Shown in pieces: positions 22,613 to 30,590 of a DNA stretch of 44,752 nt (position 1 is the first letter of the stretch; every line of letters starts with the position of its first letter). The stretch covers positions 1 to 44,752 of the forward strand of contig CALLKF010000065.1 in assembly GCA_938008535.1 (NCBI GenBank), in the 5' to 3' direction. The notes under the pieces are model-generated. The model saw nothing but the letters and a program-made list of their open reading frames with translations, searched no databases and had not been told where the DNA came from. The DNA comes from an uncultured Saprospirales bacterium (lineage in GTDB: Bacteria > Bacteroidota > Bacteroidia > Chitinophagales > JADIYW01). The position numbers and the translations under genes are program-made.

Positions 22613-22999
22613 TTATTTACAGTTAAAATAGACAGTTTTGGTTATAGGATCGCCACCAGTTGGCTGCATATCTGCAACGATATCTAATTGCATATTTCCA
22701 CCAGTTGCCAAATCATTTAACCAAAAATTTTCGATAGTAAAAGACGTACTGTTGACAATTCTGGAATTAAATTTTACTTGTCCACCTGCTGTTTTTTTAA
22801 AGACTACTCTGTAAGCATTTACATTTTTATTTGAAGTAACTGTTGCGAAAACTTTTATAGTATCACCTAAATTAAATTCTTGATTTTCGATTGGTGATGT
22901 GATAGCAATATTTACTGTTGTTGGTACGTCTTCTACTTTATCACAAGCAGTGAAGAATAAAACAACAAAACTTAAGAGTATAAAAATATGTTTTTGCAT
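22613..22999 (-). CDS. small lipoprotein, paralogue of the copper-locus lipoproteins
   Basis: A 128-residue exported protein with a clear lipobox (VVLFFTAC, Cys19). After it comes a single beta-sandwich-like domain opening with NIAITSPIENQEFNLGDTIKV. That opening is shared with the two lipoproteins at 23453-23824 and 26054-26437 (ITSPTEGQ..., LLSPTEGQ...), and all three end with a TKTVYF/TKSVNF-type strand. The family looks DUF4625-like, of unknown function. Unlike the other two it lacks the His-rich loop, having KFNSRIVNSTSF instead. It lies 453 bases past the rest of the locus and has its own terminator, so it may be a separate unit. Confidence 0.75.
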   Translation of the reverse strand: MQKHIFILLSFVVLFFTACDKVEDVPTTVNIAITSPIENQEFNLGDTIKVFATVTSNKNVNAYRVVFKKTAGGQVKFNSRIVNSTSFTIENFWLNDLATGGNMQLDIVADMQPTGGDPITKTVYFNCK

Positions 23000-23123
23000 G
23001 TGTTACTTTTTATAAAAATTAAAAATACAATTCTTTTTTTATTTTTTATGGCGATTTTTTGAATTAGTTGAATATCAACCAATATTATAATTATTTAGCA
23101 CCAAACAATCAGCAATATTCTCA

Positions 23124-23290
23124 CTTACTTTTTGATGCCAAAAAGTAAGCAAAAAGCATTTGCGAAAAGCAAGGCAATTTTTAATCTATTTTTCCTGCGG
23201 AAAAGATTAAAACCGAAGCTAAAATCAAAAAGCAAACACTAATATCCTTTCTCTTTTTGATTTTACTTCTATTGCTGTGCTTTTCGCAAA
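23124..23290. repeat. nested inverted-repeat (cloverleaf-like) element
   Basis: Four pairings can be read. CTTACTTTTTG and CAAAAAGTAAG form an 11-bp hairpin with a 4-base loop (23124-23149). TTTGCGAAAAGCA (23159-23171) pairs with TGCTTTTCGCAAA (23278-23290) and continues for six further pairs after one mismatch. Inside this stem, TTAATC plus TTTTCC pairs with GGAAAAGATTAA (23181-23210), and GAAG-C-TAAAATCAAAAAG pairs with the segment 23253-23269. The result is a long stem closing two internal arms, next to a third hairpin. A degenerate partial copy of its left end lies at 29332-29368. It resembles a dispersed non-coding repeat (MITE- or REP-like) or a structured RNA. Confidence 0.75.
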
Positions 23291-23396
23291 CCTAATTCTT
23301 TTGCGGTAGTAATTTTTCATTTTCGTTTAGCTGTTTTTTAAGAAATTCATTTTATGCTTTTTAACGATATTAATTAGAGTTAAAAATATTAAATCG

Positions 23397-23429
23397 ATAA
23401 AAAAAAGCCAAACAAAAAATGTTTGACTT
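23397..23429 (-). terminator. terminator after the His-containing lipoprotein gene
   Basis: In minus-strand RNA AAGTCAAACA pairs with TGTTTGGCTT (one G-U) around a 5-base loop and runs into eight T residues, 23 bases past the stop at 23453. Confidence 0.75.
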
Positions 23430-23452
23430 CTTAAAATTTATATTTGAATCAT

Positions 23453-23824
23453 TTATGATGTCGTATAAAAATTCACCGTTTTGGTTGTAGTATTTCCGTT
23501 ATGATCTTCACCTGTAAGTATTAAGCGCAATTGCATTGAAACATCTGGCATTTTATATTTTTTGCTGAATGTTACATTGTCATGTGCATGCTCATCTTCT
23601 AAAAATAGCGTATCGCCTGTTGTAGTATTAATTATCCTGAAATCAAATCCATGTGTATCTGCGTCTGTTATGGTAAATGCAACCAATGCAGAATCACCAG
23701 TTGCAATAGCTTGACCTTCCGTTGGTGACGTGATAGTAACCACAGGATTATCACTGTCTTTCTCTTTTTTGCATGCTAAAAATGTAATACTTACTGCAAA
23801 AAACAATACAATTAATTTTTTCAT
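23453..23824 (-). CDS. small DUF4625-like lipoprotein with His-rich loop
   Basis: A 123-residue exported lipoprotein (lipobox SITFLAC, Cys18) with one beta-sandwich-like domain beginning VVTITSPTEGQAIATGD. It contains DADTHGFDFRI and then LFLEDEHAHDNVTFSKKY, where His and Asp/Glu residues could bind a metal. It is closely similar in layout to the protein at 26054-26437. It ends the run of genes that contains the MbnP-like and di-haem proteins, 51 bases after the di-haem gene, followed by a strong terminator. Copper binding or delivery is an inference from that context. Confidence 0.78.
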   Translation of the reverse strand: MKKLIVLFFAVSITFLACKKEKDSDNPVVTITSPTEGQAIATGDSALVAFTITDADTHGFDFRIINTTTGDTLFLEDEHAHDNVTFSKKYKMPDVSMQLRLILTGEDHNGNTTTKTVNFYTTS

Positions 23825-23875
23825 TTTGTCTTTTTTAATAACTTTTAATTAGTAAAGATATACATTAAATCGAAA

Positions 23876-24901
23876 TTAAAACTCAGAAAATCTCGAATCG
23901 TTTAGGAATTTATTATCTGTTAACGTTTTTAAGAATGAGATTATCTTTGTCTTTTCATCATTAGTCATTGGAATTCCAAGCGTGTTGTTTCTTTGTAAAA
24001 TGGTATCTAAAGTTGTTGTTGTATTTACAACACTATTTGAATAATGGTTTAAAACTTCATCCAATGTATTAAATCTGCCATCATGCATATAAGGTGAAGA
24101 TTTTTCAACATTACGCAAGCTTGGTACTTTAAACTTGAAACTATCTGTAGTTATAACAGACACTCTAAATCTTCCAAAGTCTGATGTTGTAGATAATCCA
24201 TTATTTCTAAAACTAAAATCAGTAAATAAAATTCCTGAGTGACAAGAAGCACATTTTTGGTTGAATAAATCTAAACCAGCTTGCTCTGTTGAAGTAAGTG
24301 TAGTTTTTCCTGCTAAATACTCATCATACTTTGATTGATTAGAAACAATAGAAATTAAGAAAGTAGATAGCGCCTGATTGAACCTGATTGCAGTAATTTC
24401 CGATGTGCCAAATGCCTTATTAAATAAAGCCAAATAATTATTGTCTGTTTTTAATTTGTCTATAACAGTTGGTATAGTTTCATCCATTTCCACCGGATTT
24501 TGAATTGGATTGATATGAAATAAATCTAAATCGCCAACACCACCATCCCAAAAAAACAAGGGTTGCCAAGCTAAATTAAAAAGTGCTGGTGAATTTCTTG
24601 TGCCTAATTTATTGTCAATTCCGTGGCTCACCCGATGACCAGCATGAGCAAAAGAAGCCACTTGCTGATGACAACTACCACAAGAAACTGTGTTGTCTCT
24701 TGATAAGCGTGCATCATAAAATAATTTTCTGCCTAATTCTCGTTTCTCATTAGAATATGGATTTTCGGTTAGATTATAGCGTACTGCTGGAAAATTAGTT
24801 GGTGCCACAAAACCATTATCAATATTGGGTTGTGCGTCTTCTTTTTTTGTGCATTGAATAAAAAAGACAACGAGTGCTATATAATAAATTTTCTTTAACA
24901 C
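23876..24901 (-). CDS. di-haem cytochrome c peroxidase/MauG-MbnH family lipoprotein
   Basis: A 341-residue exported protein, probably lipid-anchored at Cys17 (FFIQC), with two c-type haem sites: CGSCH (Cys74, Cys77, His78) and CASCH (Cys217, Cys220, His221). Family blocks include LGRKLFYDARLSRDNTVSCGSCH, GTRNSPALFNLAW, FFWDGGVGDLD and the C-terminal VPSLRNVEKSSPYMHDGRF. Classical members reduce H2O2; the MauG/MbnH branch instead oxidises tryptophan on a partner protein. The gene next to it encodes an MbnP-like protein, which favours the MbnH role, but axial ligands cannot be decided by eye. The start appears to be GTG. A terminator hairpin separates it from the MbnP gene. Confidence 0.88.
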   Translation of the reverse strand: MLKKIYYIALVVFFIQCTKKEDAQPNIDNGFVAPTNFPAVRYNLTENPYSNEKRELGRKLFYDARLSRDNTVSCGSCHQQVASFAHAGHRVSHGIDNKLGTRNSPALFNLAWQPLFFWDGGVGDLDLFHINPIQNPVEMDETIPTVIDKLKTDNNYLALFNKAFGTSEITAIRFNQALSTFLISIVSNQSKYDEYLAGKTTLTSTEQAGLDLFNQKCASCHSGILFTDFSFRNNGLSTTSDFGRFRVSVITTDSFKFKVPSLRNVEKSSPYMHDGRFNTLDEVLNHYSNSVVNTTTTLDTILQRNNTLGIPMTNDEKTKIISFLKTLTDNKFLNDSRFSEF

Positions 24902-24936
24902 ATTTTAGAATTAATACTGATAAGTAATTGTATTAC

Positions 24937-24975
24937 AAAAAAAGAACAAAGGAGAATTGGTAAATTCTCCTTTGT
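24937..24975 (-). terminator. intercistronic terminator between the MbnP-like and di-haem genes
   Basis: ACAAAGGAGAATT and AATTCTCCTTTGT form a perfect 13-bp stem with a 4-base loop, followed on the minus strand by TCTTTTTTTG. It lies 11 bases after the MbnP-like stop and 45 before the next start, so it probably lowers expression of the downstream haem enzyme. Confidence 0.8.
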
Positions 24976-24986
24976 CATTCTAAAAA

Positions 24987-25769
24987 TTATTCAGCTTCGA
25001 TATGGTCTACTACAAACATATTTTTGTAGTTGTTTGCTATCGCTGGTGCATTTGGGCCACCCATTACAACTGGTGTAGTTGGCACACTGATATTAGTAGT
25101 ACCATTTACGACTTTTAATGCATCAACAAATGTATGGATGTGTTTGTGGTTGTTACTTCCAAAACTAACCGGTGCACCTGGGAAAGTTAACGTAACTGTT
25201 TTTAAATTGTTTTGTGTTGGTGAACTATAACCACCAAAACCACCAACATGGTACATAAAGTCAGCACCGGCAGCTTGAGAGAATGTGCCTTCTGTTTTTA
25301 CGAAGATGTAACCAGAGTTCCAAACCCAGTACATATCAGCGTGTGTTGTAACATCTAATACGCCAGTTCTTTCTGATTGCGGTGCTGTTGATTTTAAAGA
25401 ATCAACACCAATGGTGAATGTTACAGAAGTATATTTTCCAGCTGGAACGTCAGGAAATTCTACTGTTTGAGAAACGTCATCTGCTTCGTCAATTAAGAAA
25501 TAGCATGACTCTTTAGGCACTACATAAGTGCTGCCATCTTCTTTTGTAAAGATAAAATTACTTACATAGTATTTAAACAAAGAAAAATTCATAGAATCGT
25601 TGTTGGCATTTTTGTACCAAGTAGTGTTTAATTCTAAATCTGCACTACCAGCTCTGTTGTCAAATTCCATAGCTACCATACCAGGTCCTTCTGGTGTTGA
25701 TTCTTTTTTACATGAAGCGATGAATGTTACGATTGCGATTGATAAAATAAATAAATGTGATTTTTTCAT
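24987..25769 (-). CDS. MbnP family copper-binding lipoprotein
   Basis: A 260-residue exported protein with lipobox IASC (Cys20). The MbnP pattern is visible: VAMEFDNRAGSADLELN near residue 32, FSLFKYYVSNFIFT at 62-75, CYFLIDEADD, PAGKYTSVTFTIGVD at 109-123, and the signature HADMYWVWNSGYIFVKTEG at 143-161 with Trp148 and Trp150. His174, and His208, His210 and His212 in NNHKHIHTF, are candidate metal ligands. In characterised systems an MbnH di-haem enzyme converts one MbnP tryptophan to kynurenine, creating a copper site; here an MbnH-like gene is next door. Copper binding is therefore a strong inference, not seen directly. Confidence 0.88.
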   Translation of the reverse strand: MKKSHLFILSIAIVTFIASCKKESTPEGPGMVAMEFDNRAGSADLELNTTWYKNANNDSMNFSLFKYYVSNFIFTKEDGSTYVVPKESCYFLIDEADDVSQTVEFPDVPAGKYTSVTFTIGVDSLKSTAPQSERTGVLDVTTHADMYWVWNSGYIFVKTEGTFSQAAGADFMYHVGGFGGYSSPTQNNLKTVTLTFPGAPVSFGSNNHKHIHTFVDALKVVNGTTNISVPTTPVVMGGPNAPAIANNYKNMFVVDHIEAE

Positions 25770-25788
25770 TTTTTAAAATTTTAATTAA

Positions 25789-26046
25789 TTAAGAATTACT
25801 TGTTTTTATTGATTGAGTTAAAAGCATCAGTTTTGTCATGGTGAACAATATGATGCCAAAAAGAAGAACTACAACACTCCAAATGGTTGGATAATTGTAG
25901 AATAATACAGAACTGCTTAAGGCGCAAATCCATTTCCAAATTTGATTGTTTTTTATGCCAAAGAAATAATAGAAAACAGTTTCAAAAACTTTATAAGAAG
26001 AAATTGCTCCAATAAATAATGATGTAAACATTATTACACTTTCCAT
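25789..26046 (-). CDS. small integral membrane protein
   Basis: An 85-residue protein with two to three hydrophobic helices (about residues 4-28, 39-50 and 54-75), no signal cleavage site and a short polar end. I recognise no family. It lies 7 bases after one lipoprotein gene and 19 bases before the MbnP-like gene, so it is co-transcribed with them. It has no Cys, His or Met motif suggesting metal transport. Confidence 0.65.
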   Translation of the reverse strand: MESVIMFTSLFIGAISSYKVFETVFYYFFGIKNNQIWKWICALSSSVLFYNYPTIWSVVVLLFGIILFTMTKLMLLTQSIKTSNS

Positions 26047-26053
26047 AATGAAC

Positions 26054-26437
26054 TTATTTTAAAAGTTTAAAATTTACTGACTTTGTGGAAACATTGCCGC
26101 TATGATCTTCCGCAGTAAAAACTAAAAGTGCCTCTATATTTTCAGCTATACTTAATTTATATCCTTTATAAAAATCAATGTGTTCATCATGGTCATGCCT
26201 TGGATTAATGTGTATTAACGTATCGCCATTTGCTTTATTGGTAACTACATATTTGAAGTTATGAAGATCCGGATCATCCATTATTGCTTTTATAATTACA
26301 GAATCAGAAGTTGCATTTATTTCCTGACCTTCTGTTGGTGAAAGCAACGTAATAACCGGACCGCTGTTGTCTGTTTCTTTTTTGCATGCAATAAATACAA
26401 CAAAACAAATGCTTATCCATACTATTTTCTTGAACAT
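26054..26437 (-). CDS. small DUF4625-like lipoprotein with HDHDEH loop
   Basis: A 127-residue exported lipoprotein (lipobox VVFIAC, Cys17), closely related to the one at 23453-23824. After the shared opening VITLLSPTEGQEINATSD it has DDPDLHNFKYVV and a loop INPRHDHDEHIDFYKGY, with three histidines and several acids that look like a metal site. It ends HSGNVSTKSVNFKLL. The spacing and loop are shared with the paralogue, which has DEHAHDNVTF. It lies 17 bases after the barrel-like gene. It is probably a periplasm- or surface-exposed partner in metal handling. Confidence 0.78.
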   Translation of the reverse strand: MFKKIVWISICFVVFIACKKETDNSGPVITLLSPTEGQEINATSDSVIIKAIMDDPDLHNFKYVVTNKANGDTLIHINPRHDHDEHIDFYKGYKLSIAENIEALLVFTAEDHSGNVSTKSVNFKLLK

Positions 26438-26454
26438 GGTTTGATTTTTTGATA

Positions 26455-27393
26455 TTATTTAATAGTATCTGTTTTAGGTACTTTTGGTTTCATTTTTATC
26501 TGATAACGAAGCATGCAGTTAAAGCCGGTTTTTTCTTTTACGTTTCCTGCTGAAACTTTTTGTGCCATCGGTTGAAATACACTTACATTAAAAGAAAATT
26601 CTTTAACAGTACACTGCATTCCAATACTTGCCGCAAATGTCCAGGAGCCGGATTTTTGTTGTATAATTTTATTATGCAAATTCTTTTGCGAAATATCGGT
26701 ACGGATACCAACAATTGGCGTTATTGCAACCTGTTTTACAAAATGCGTATAATTTGCAGCCAATTGATATGAATACATATTTCCGTATTTTATGTCGTCT
26801 TTATTATACATGTTTAGTTTAACCAACGCTGCATTTACTAAAGCCCAATTTTTAATACTTAAGCTATATGTACCAGAAAAATAGAAGGCTACTGTTTGAG
26901 TGCCAAAATTAAAGTCTTGCAATAATTCATTCGTAGATGCTTTTTTACTTCCGGTTGGGAAACTCATACCATAACCAAGGTTTACGATATGTCCAACTTT
27001 TTTATTTCCTAATCCTGGTTTTGAAAAAACCCTGAAATTGGAAAACAGCATTAAATCACCAGCGCCAAATTTCTTTTCTTTTAAATTTGGTGTACTTTCA
27101 TCTTGTACTTTATATTGGTTAAACATCCATGTAATTGGCATGGACAAGCGAATATCTACCCATTTTTTGGGTGCATATGACACGTAAACAGATTGCGTTA
27201 CAATTTGCGTTTGCTTTACATTTGCATCAGAAACTACATGCTTAAAGTTTCGGTATTGCACAGATGTACCGACAGATGATTGTGGTTGTAACGATAATAC
27301 ATCTGTATTCATTATTGCAGGTGAGCAACCGCAAAAATCACACGCATAGGCAGTGCTAAAGCAGCACATGAATGCTATAATAATTTTATACAT
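26455..27393 (-). CDS. outer-membrane barrel-like protein with N-terminal CDFCGC motif
   Basis: A 312-residue exported protein: a signal peptide (MYKIIIAFMCCFSTAYA) is followed directly by CDFCGCSPAIMNTDV, a cysteine cluster at the mature N-terminus. The remainder is a succession of amphipathic beta strands (SSVGTSVQYRNFKHVV, VDIRLSMPITWMFNQY, GAGDLMLFSNFRVF, KVGHIVNLGYGMSFPTGS and so on), as in the Bacteroidota 'transporter' family related to phenol-degradation barrels. An N-terminal CxxCxC is suited to binding a soft metal such as copper. It is placed at the head of the MbnP/MbnH run. The family is recognised by pattern; substrate is not known. Confidence 0.78.
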   Translation of the reverse strand: MYKIIIAFMCCFSTAYACDFCGCSPAIMNTDVLSLQPQSSVGTSVQYRNFKHVVSDANVKQTQIVTQSVYVSYAPKKWVDIRLSMPITWMFNQYKVQDESTPNLKEKKFGAGDLMLFSNFRVFSKPGLGNKKVGHIVNLGYGMSFPTGSKKASTNELLQDFNFGTQTVAFYFSGTYSLSIKNWALVNAALVKLNMYNKDDIKYGNMYSYQLAANYTHFVKQVAITPIVGIRTDISQKNLHNKIIQQKSGSWTFAASIGMQCTVKEFSFNVSVFQPMAQKVSAGNVKEKTGFNCMLRYQIKMKPKVPKTDTIK

Positions 27394-27411
27394 TTTATTT
27401 GTTTTAGACTC

Positions 27412-27432
27412 TAAATCCTAAATAAGGATTTA
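27412..27432. other. short inverted repeat upstream of the barrel-like gene
   Basis: TAAATCC and GGATTTA are perfect reverse complements around a 7-base spacer, 18 bases upstream of the barrel-like gene and downstream of the Cys-rich gene. Weak terminator, attenuator or operator; no T-tract follows. Confidence 0.35.
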
Positions 27433-27495
27433 AAAATATTTACAAGCATTAAAACGCTTGGACATTCTACAGAATAATAGATTGCCAAAAAAATA

Positions 27496-27885
27496 TTAAG
27501 CTAAAACAGTTGGTGGTTTGATTGGCGATTGAGTAACACCTTTTAAGATATCTGAACTATAATTTGTACATTTATTTGCAGGAATTTCAAGTACATCTAA
27601 TCCTTGAATATGAATTTTATAATATTGCTGAAGGTAAACTTCCACTTCTTTTACTTTTAAATTAAGCACTGAAAATGGATTTTTCGTGTTTTCATTTTCT
27701 GCTTTAGAAATCGTTTTATTTAAGTGGCAAGAACCTTTACAGCACGAACCTTTTATATTTTTATTGACACAATATTTTTCAGTAATGGATTTTTCATTGA
27801 GTTTATACAATAAATATAAACTAGCTTCCTGCATGGTAGTCAGCAGAAAAAATACAGAAAATAATATGGCACTAAGTGCTTTCAT
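27496..27885 (-). CDS. small Cys-rich exported protein of the copper/iron locus type
   Basis: A 129-residue protein with an N-terminal hydrophobic segment (AILFSVFFLLTTMQEA) and a compact cysteine motif: YCVNKNIKGSCCKGSCHLNK, with Cys39, Cys48, Cys49, Cys53 and His54. This Y-C-x(8)-CC-x(3)-C-H-L pattern recurs in small Bacteroidota proteins found near metal-uptake genes. No enzymatic domain is visible. It is the first of the run leading to the MbnP and MbnH-like genes. Copper or iron binding is inference from motif and context. Confidence 0.65.
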   Translation of the reverse strand: MKALSAILFSVFFLLTTMQEASLYLLYKLNEKSITEKYCVNKNIKGSCCKGSCHLNKTISKAENENTKNPFSVLNLKVKEVEVYLQQYYKIHIQGLDVLEIPANKCTNYSSDILKGVTQSPIKPPTVLA

Positions 27886-27946
27886 TTATGCTGTAAAATT
27901 AAGTAGATTACGATTGATAAAATATGATATCAATCATAAAATACAA

Positions 27947-29203
27947 TTATCTATTTCCAATTTCCGTATAAGGACGAACCGTTGCTCCTAAATAAATCTG
28001 GCGCGGACGACCAATCGGTTCTTTATTTTCTTTCAATTCTTTCCATTGAGCTACCCAGCCAGGCAACCTGCCTAAAGCAAATAATGTAGTGAATGAATCC
28101 GTAGGGAAACCCATTGCTTTATAAATAATACCGGAATAGAAATCTACGTTTGGATATAATTTTCTTGAAACAAAATAATCATCATGCAAAGCAGCTTGTT
28201 CTAATTCAACTGCAATCGTTAGTTTTTTATCGGCTACGCCTAAATCATCTAATACTTCATCACATGCTTTTTTCAAAATTTTTGCTCTTGGATCAAAATT
28301 CTTGTAAACACGGTGACCAAAACCCATTAAACGGAAGCCTGAAGTTTTATCTTTTGCCATTGCTACAAATTTTGCAGTATCGCCACCATCTTTTTCAATT
28401 GATTCCAATTGCTCCAAAACTGCCTGGTTTGCGCCGCCATGCAACGGACCCCAAAGTGCACTGATACCAGCACTTACAGATGCATATACATTAGCATTTG
28501 ATGAACCAACCATTCTAACGGTAGAAGTCGAACAATTTTGTTCGTGGTCTGCATGTAAGATCAGTAATTTATCCATTGCATCTACCATTACTGCTGATGC
28601 AGGTTTGGCAAATGTCATTTGTAAGAAATTGGCTACATAATCCAAGCTTTTGTCGTTTGCTACAAATTCTAATCCTTGCGAATTACGAATAATCATTGCA
28701 ACAATTACCGGAAATTTAGCTAAAATGTTGATGTAATTTTCATCGGTTAACTTTGCGCCATCTTTATAAACACCTGATAAAATTACAGTTGCAGCAGCTA
28801 ATTGCGCCATTGGATGCGTTCCTTTTGGCATTGCTTTTAAAATAGTAGCAATTTCGGCAGGAACATCAGAATTATCCTTTAATTTTTGGTTGAAGTCTGC
28901 TAATTGTGAAGCAGTTGGCAATTCACCATACAACAATAAATAAGCAACTTCTGTGAAATTAGATTTTTCTGCTAAATCGGCAATTTCATAACCACGATAG
29001 CGAAGAATACCTTCTTCACCATCTAAAAAAGTAATTTTGCTGGTGGTTGCACCTGTATTTTTATATCCAAAATCAAGTGTAACGAAACCTGTATCTTCTC
29101 TTAATTTGTCAATATTGATAGCGTATTCGTTTTCTGTTCCAACTAAAACTGGACATTCTGTTGTTTTTCCGCCAAGCGTGATGGTTATTTTTTCTTCTGA
29201 CAT
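27947..29203 (-). CDS. gltA: citrate synthase
   Basis: Condenses oxaloacetate and acetyl-CoA at entry to the TCA cycle. The 418-residue hexameric-type (type II) enzyme has the small-domain catalytic His in GPLHGGANQAVL (about 255), FGHRVYKNFDPRA (His and Arg ligands, about 295), HADHEQNCSTSTVRMVGSS and DFYSGIIYKAMGFP with the catalytic Asp. The N-terminal beta-domain typical of Gram-negative gltA is present (CPVLVGTENEYAINID through GFKNTGATTSKITFLDGEEGILRYRGY). Length is normal. It is separate from the copper locus by 61 bases and has no close upstream partner. Confidence 0.97.
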   Translation of the reverse strand: MSEEKITITLGGKTTECPVLVGTENEYAINIDKLREDTGFVTLDFGYKNTGATTSKITFLDGEEGILRYRGYEIADLAEKSNFTEVAYLLLYGELPTASQLADFNQKLKDNSDVPAEIATILKAMPKGTHPMAQLAAATVILSGVYKDGAKLTDENYINILAKFPVIVAMIIRNSQGLEFVANDKSLDYVANFLQMTFAKPASAVMVDAMDKLLILHADHEQNCSTSTVRMVGSSNANVYASVSAGISALWGPLHGGANQAVLEQLESIEKDGGDTAKFVAMAKDKTSGFRLMGFGHRVYKNFDPRAKILKKACDEVLDDLGVADKKLTIAVELEQAALHDDYFVSRKLYPNVDFYSGIIYKAMGFPTDSFTTLFALGRLPGWVAQWKELKENKEPIGRPRQIYLGATVRPYTEIGNR

Positions 29204-29331
29204 ACGTTTAAAATCTGTCTATAAAAATACAAAAAGATTGTTGATTGTAGGTTAAGATTATATTATACCAAAAATTGAGACTTAAAATAGATGCTTATCA
29301 GTTTTTAAACTTTAAACAAAATATCTTCTTT

Positions 29332-29368
29332 TACTTTCTAATTTCAAAAAGTAAACAAAAAGCATTTG
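29332..29368. repeat. partial copy of the dispersed element at 23124-23290
   Basis: Contains CAAAAAGTAA, an A or G, then CAAAAAGCATTTG, one mismatch in 24 bases to 23139-23162, preceded by a TACTTT half-stem. Only the left end of the element is present here, between gltA and the PstS-like gene. Confidence 0.6.
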
Positions 29369-29390
29369 ATTTATTAGATATTGAAATATC

Positions 29391-30320
29391 TTATTTAATT
29401 TCTACTTCGTTCCTGATTTCGAAATTGCGCTTTGGCATAAATGCAGGTACCAAACCTGCACGCAACAGAATTTTAGCAGAGCGTTCTTTCGTTAAGAAAT
29501 TAGTAAAGCCAGTTCCTACTAATTCTGGATTTCTACCTAAAACAATATTTATGGATTGTTGCAATGGATAACTAAAACTATAGATACTTGCCTGCGATAC
29601 TTCATAAATAGTATCATTTTGTTTGATATCTAAAATTTTGATAGTTTGTGTCAGTTTATTTGTTTCCTCTTCATCTCGGTTACTAATTAAATTAAATGGA
29701 ATAAAACCTATAGATGATTGATTGCGTTTTACATATTCGACAACTTCATTAGAATTATTTACTACAAGTGCATTTTTAAATAATGCAGGTTCAATATTTG
29801 CTAGTTTCATAATGTAGCGCGCAATACCAGATTGTTTATTGTCAAATACTAGTTTTACTGTTGAGTTTGCTTGTAAATAATTAGTCAGTTTATTAATATG
29901 CAAGATAGAATCATTGAAATTTTGGTTTGAGATTGTAGCAACTGCATTAAAACCAAATACATTTTCTAAAGTTTTAGTATGCTGATTGTTGGTGCTAATT
30001 TCTTTTTCATTCTTTGTAAGATTTCTGCTAATCAACATTGAGGTAATTTTACCGTTTACAAAATCGTTGATGATTTTGTCTTGAGGTTGATAATTGAAAA
30101 TAATATGTGCTGCTGGATTTTCGTGCTCGTAAATCTGCGATAATTGTTCAGCGATATTTTTCAAGTTTTCATCCGTTGCGATAGTAATAGTACCTGAATT
30201 CCATTCGCTTATTATTTCCTTTTTAGTAGTTGGTTTTGTATTGCAAGATGAAAAAAAAATCACTCCAAATAAAATAAAAAATATAAACAGCTGAGTTGTA
30301 AATCGTAAATCGTACATCAT
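29391..30320 (-). CDS. PstS-like phosphate-binding-fold lipoprotein
   Basis: A 309-residue substrate-binding protein of the PBP-like family, lipid-anchored (FFSSC, Cys26). The core starts SGTITIATDENLKNIAEQLSQIYE, followed by MLISRNLTKNEKEI, a central FGFNAVATI strand, FDNKQSGIARYIMKLAN, and FIPFNLISNR. No pstCAB genes are near. In Bacteroidota such lone PstS-like proteins are often linked to ExbB-ExbD-TonB clusters and may act as accessory periplasmic proteins. It follows the small membrane protein with a 3-base gap, downstream of the second TonB module, and is separated from exbD by a hairpin. Binding of phosphate itself is unproven. Confidence 0.85.
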   Translation of the reverse strand: MMYDLRFTTQLFIFFILFGVIFFSSCNTKPTTKKEIISEWNSGTITIATDENLKNIAEQLSQIYEHENPAAHIIFNYQPQDKIINDFVNGKITSMLISRNLTKNEKEISTNNQHTKTLENVFGFNAVATISNQNFNDSILHINKLTNYLQANSTVKLVFDNKQSGIARYIMKLANIEPALFKNALVVNNSNEVVEYVKRNQSSIGFIPFNLISNRDEEETNKLTQTIKILDIKQNDTIYEVSQASIYSFSYPLQQSINIVLGRNPELVGTGFTNFLTKERSAKILLRAGLVPAFMPKRNFEIRNEVEIK

Positions 30321-30323
30321 AAG

Positions 30324-30524
30324 TTATTGTTCTTTATAAAGTTGAAATGCACGATATGCTCTAAAGATTCCATAGCTAATTAATAAAGTGGCAAATGCAT
30401 ATTTTAAAATATCTGACGAAAAAATGCTTACATTTTTTATTAGGAATACACTTATTCCAATTAAAATATATGCAAGTGCTATAGCAATTCGCAAAATAAA
30501 TCCAGGATTATTAAATTTTCCCAC
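30324..30524 (-). CDS. small two-helix membrane protein
   Basis: A 66-residue protein with two membrane helices (about residues 9-29 and 39-57) and a basic end RAYRAFQLYKEQ. The start is GTG (MGKFNNPGF), and its stop lies 3 bases before the PstS-like ATG, so the two are co-translated. It resembles small membrane partners commonly found in TonB-linked clusters; function is unknown. Confidence 0.7.
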   Translation of the reverse strand: MGKFNNPGFILRIAIALAYILIGISVFLIKNVSIFSSDILKYAFATLLISYGIFRAYRAFQLYKEQ

Positions 30525-30590
30525 GTGCTAAAATTATAAAATTAGATGCAGTTTTTTTATTTTTTTTATTAGATAAAAAGACGAATTAAT

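Larger units (their letters stand above)
23000..23452. other. gene-free stretch with a folded repeat element and a terminator
   Basis: No gene is seen. The content is the nested inverted-repeat element at 23124-23290, an AT-rich stretch to about 23395, and the terminator of the upstream lipoprotein gene. Confidence 0.7.

Noticed and set aside
29391..30320. Complete phosphate ABC transporter (pst) operon
   Set aside because: Only the binding protein is present; no permease or ATPase genes are nearby.
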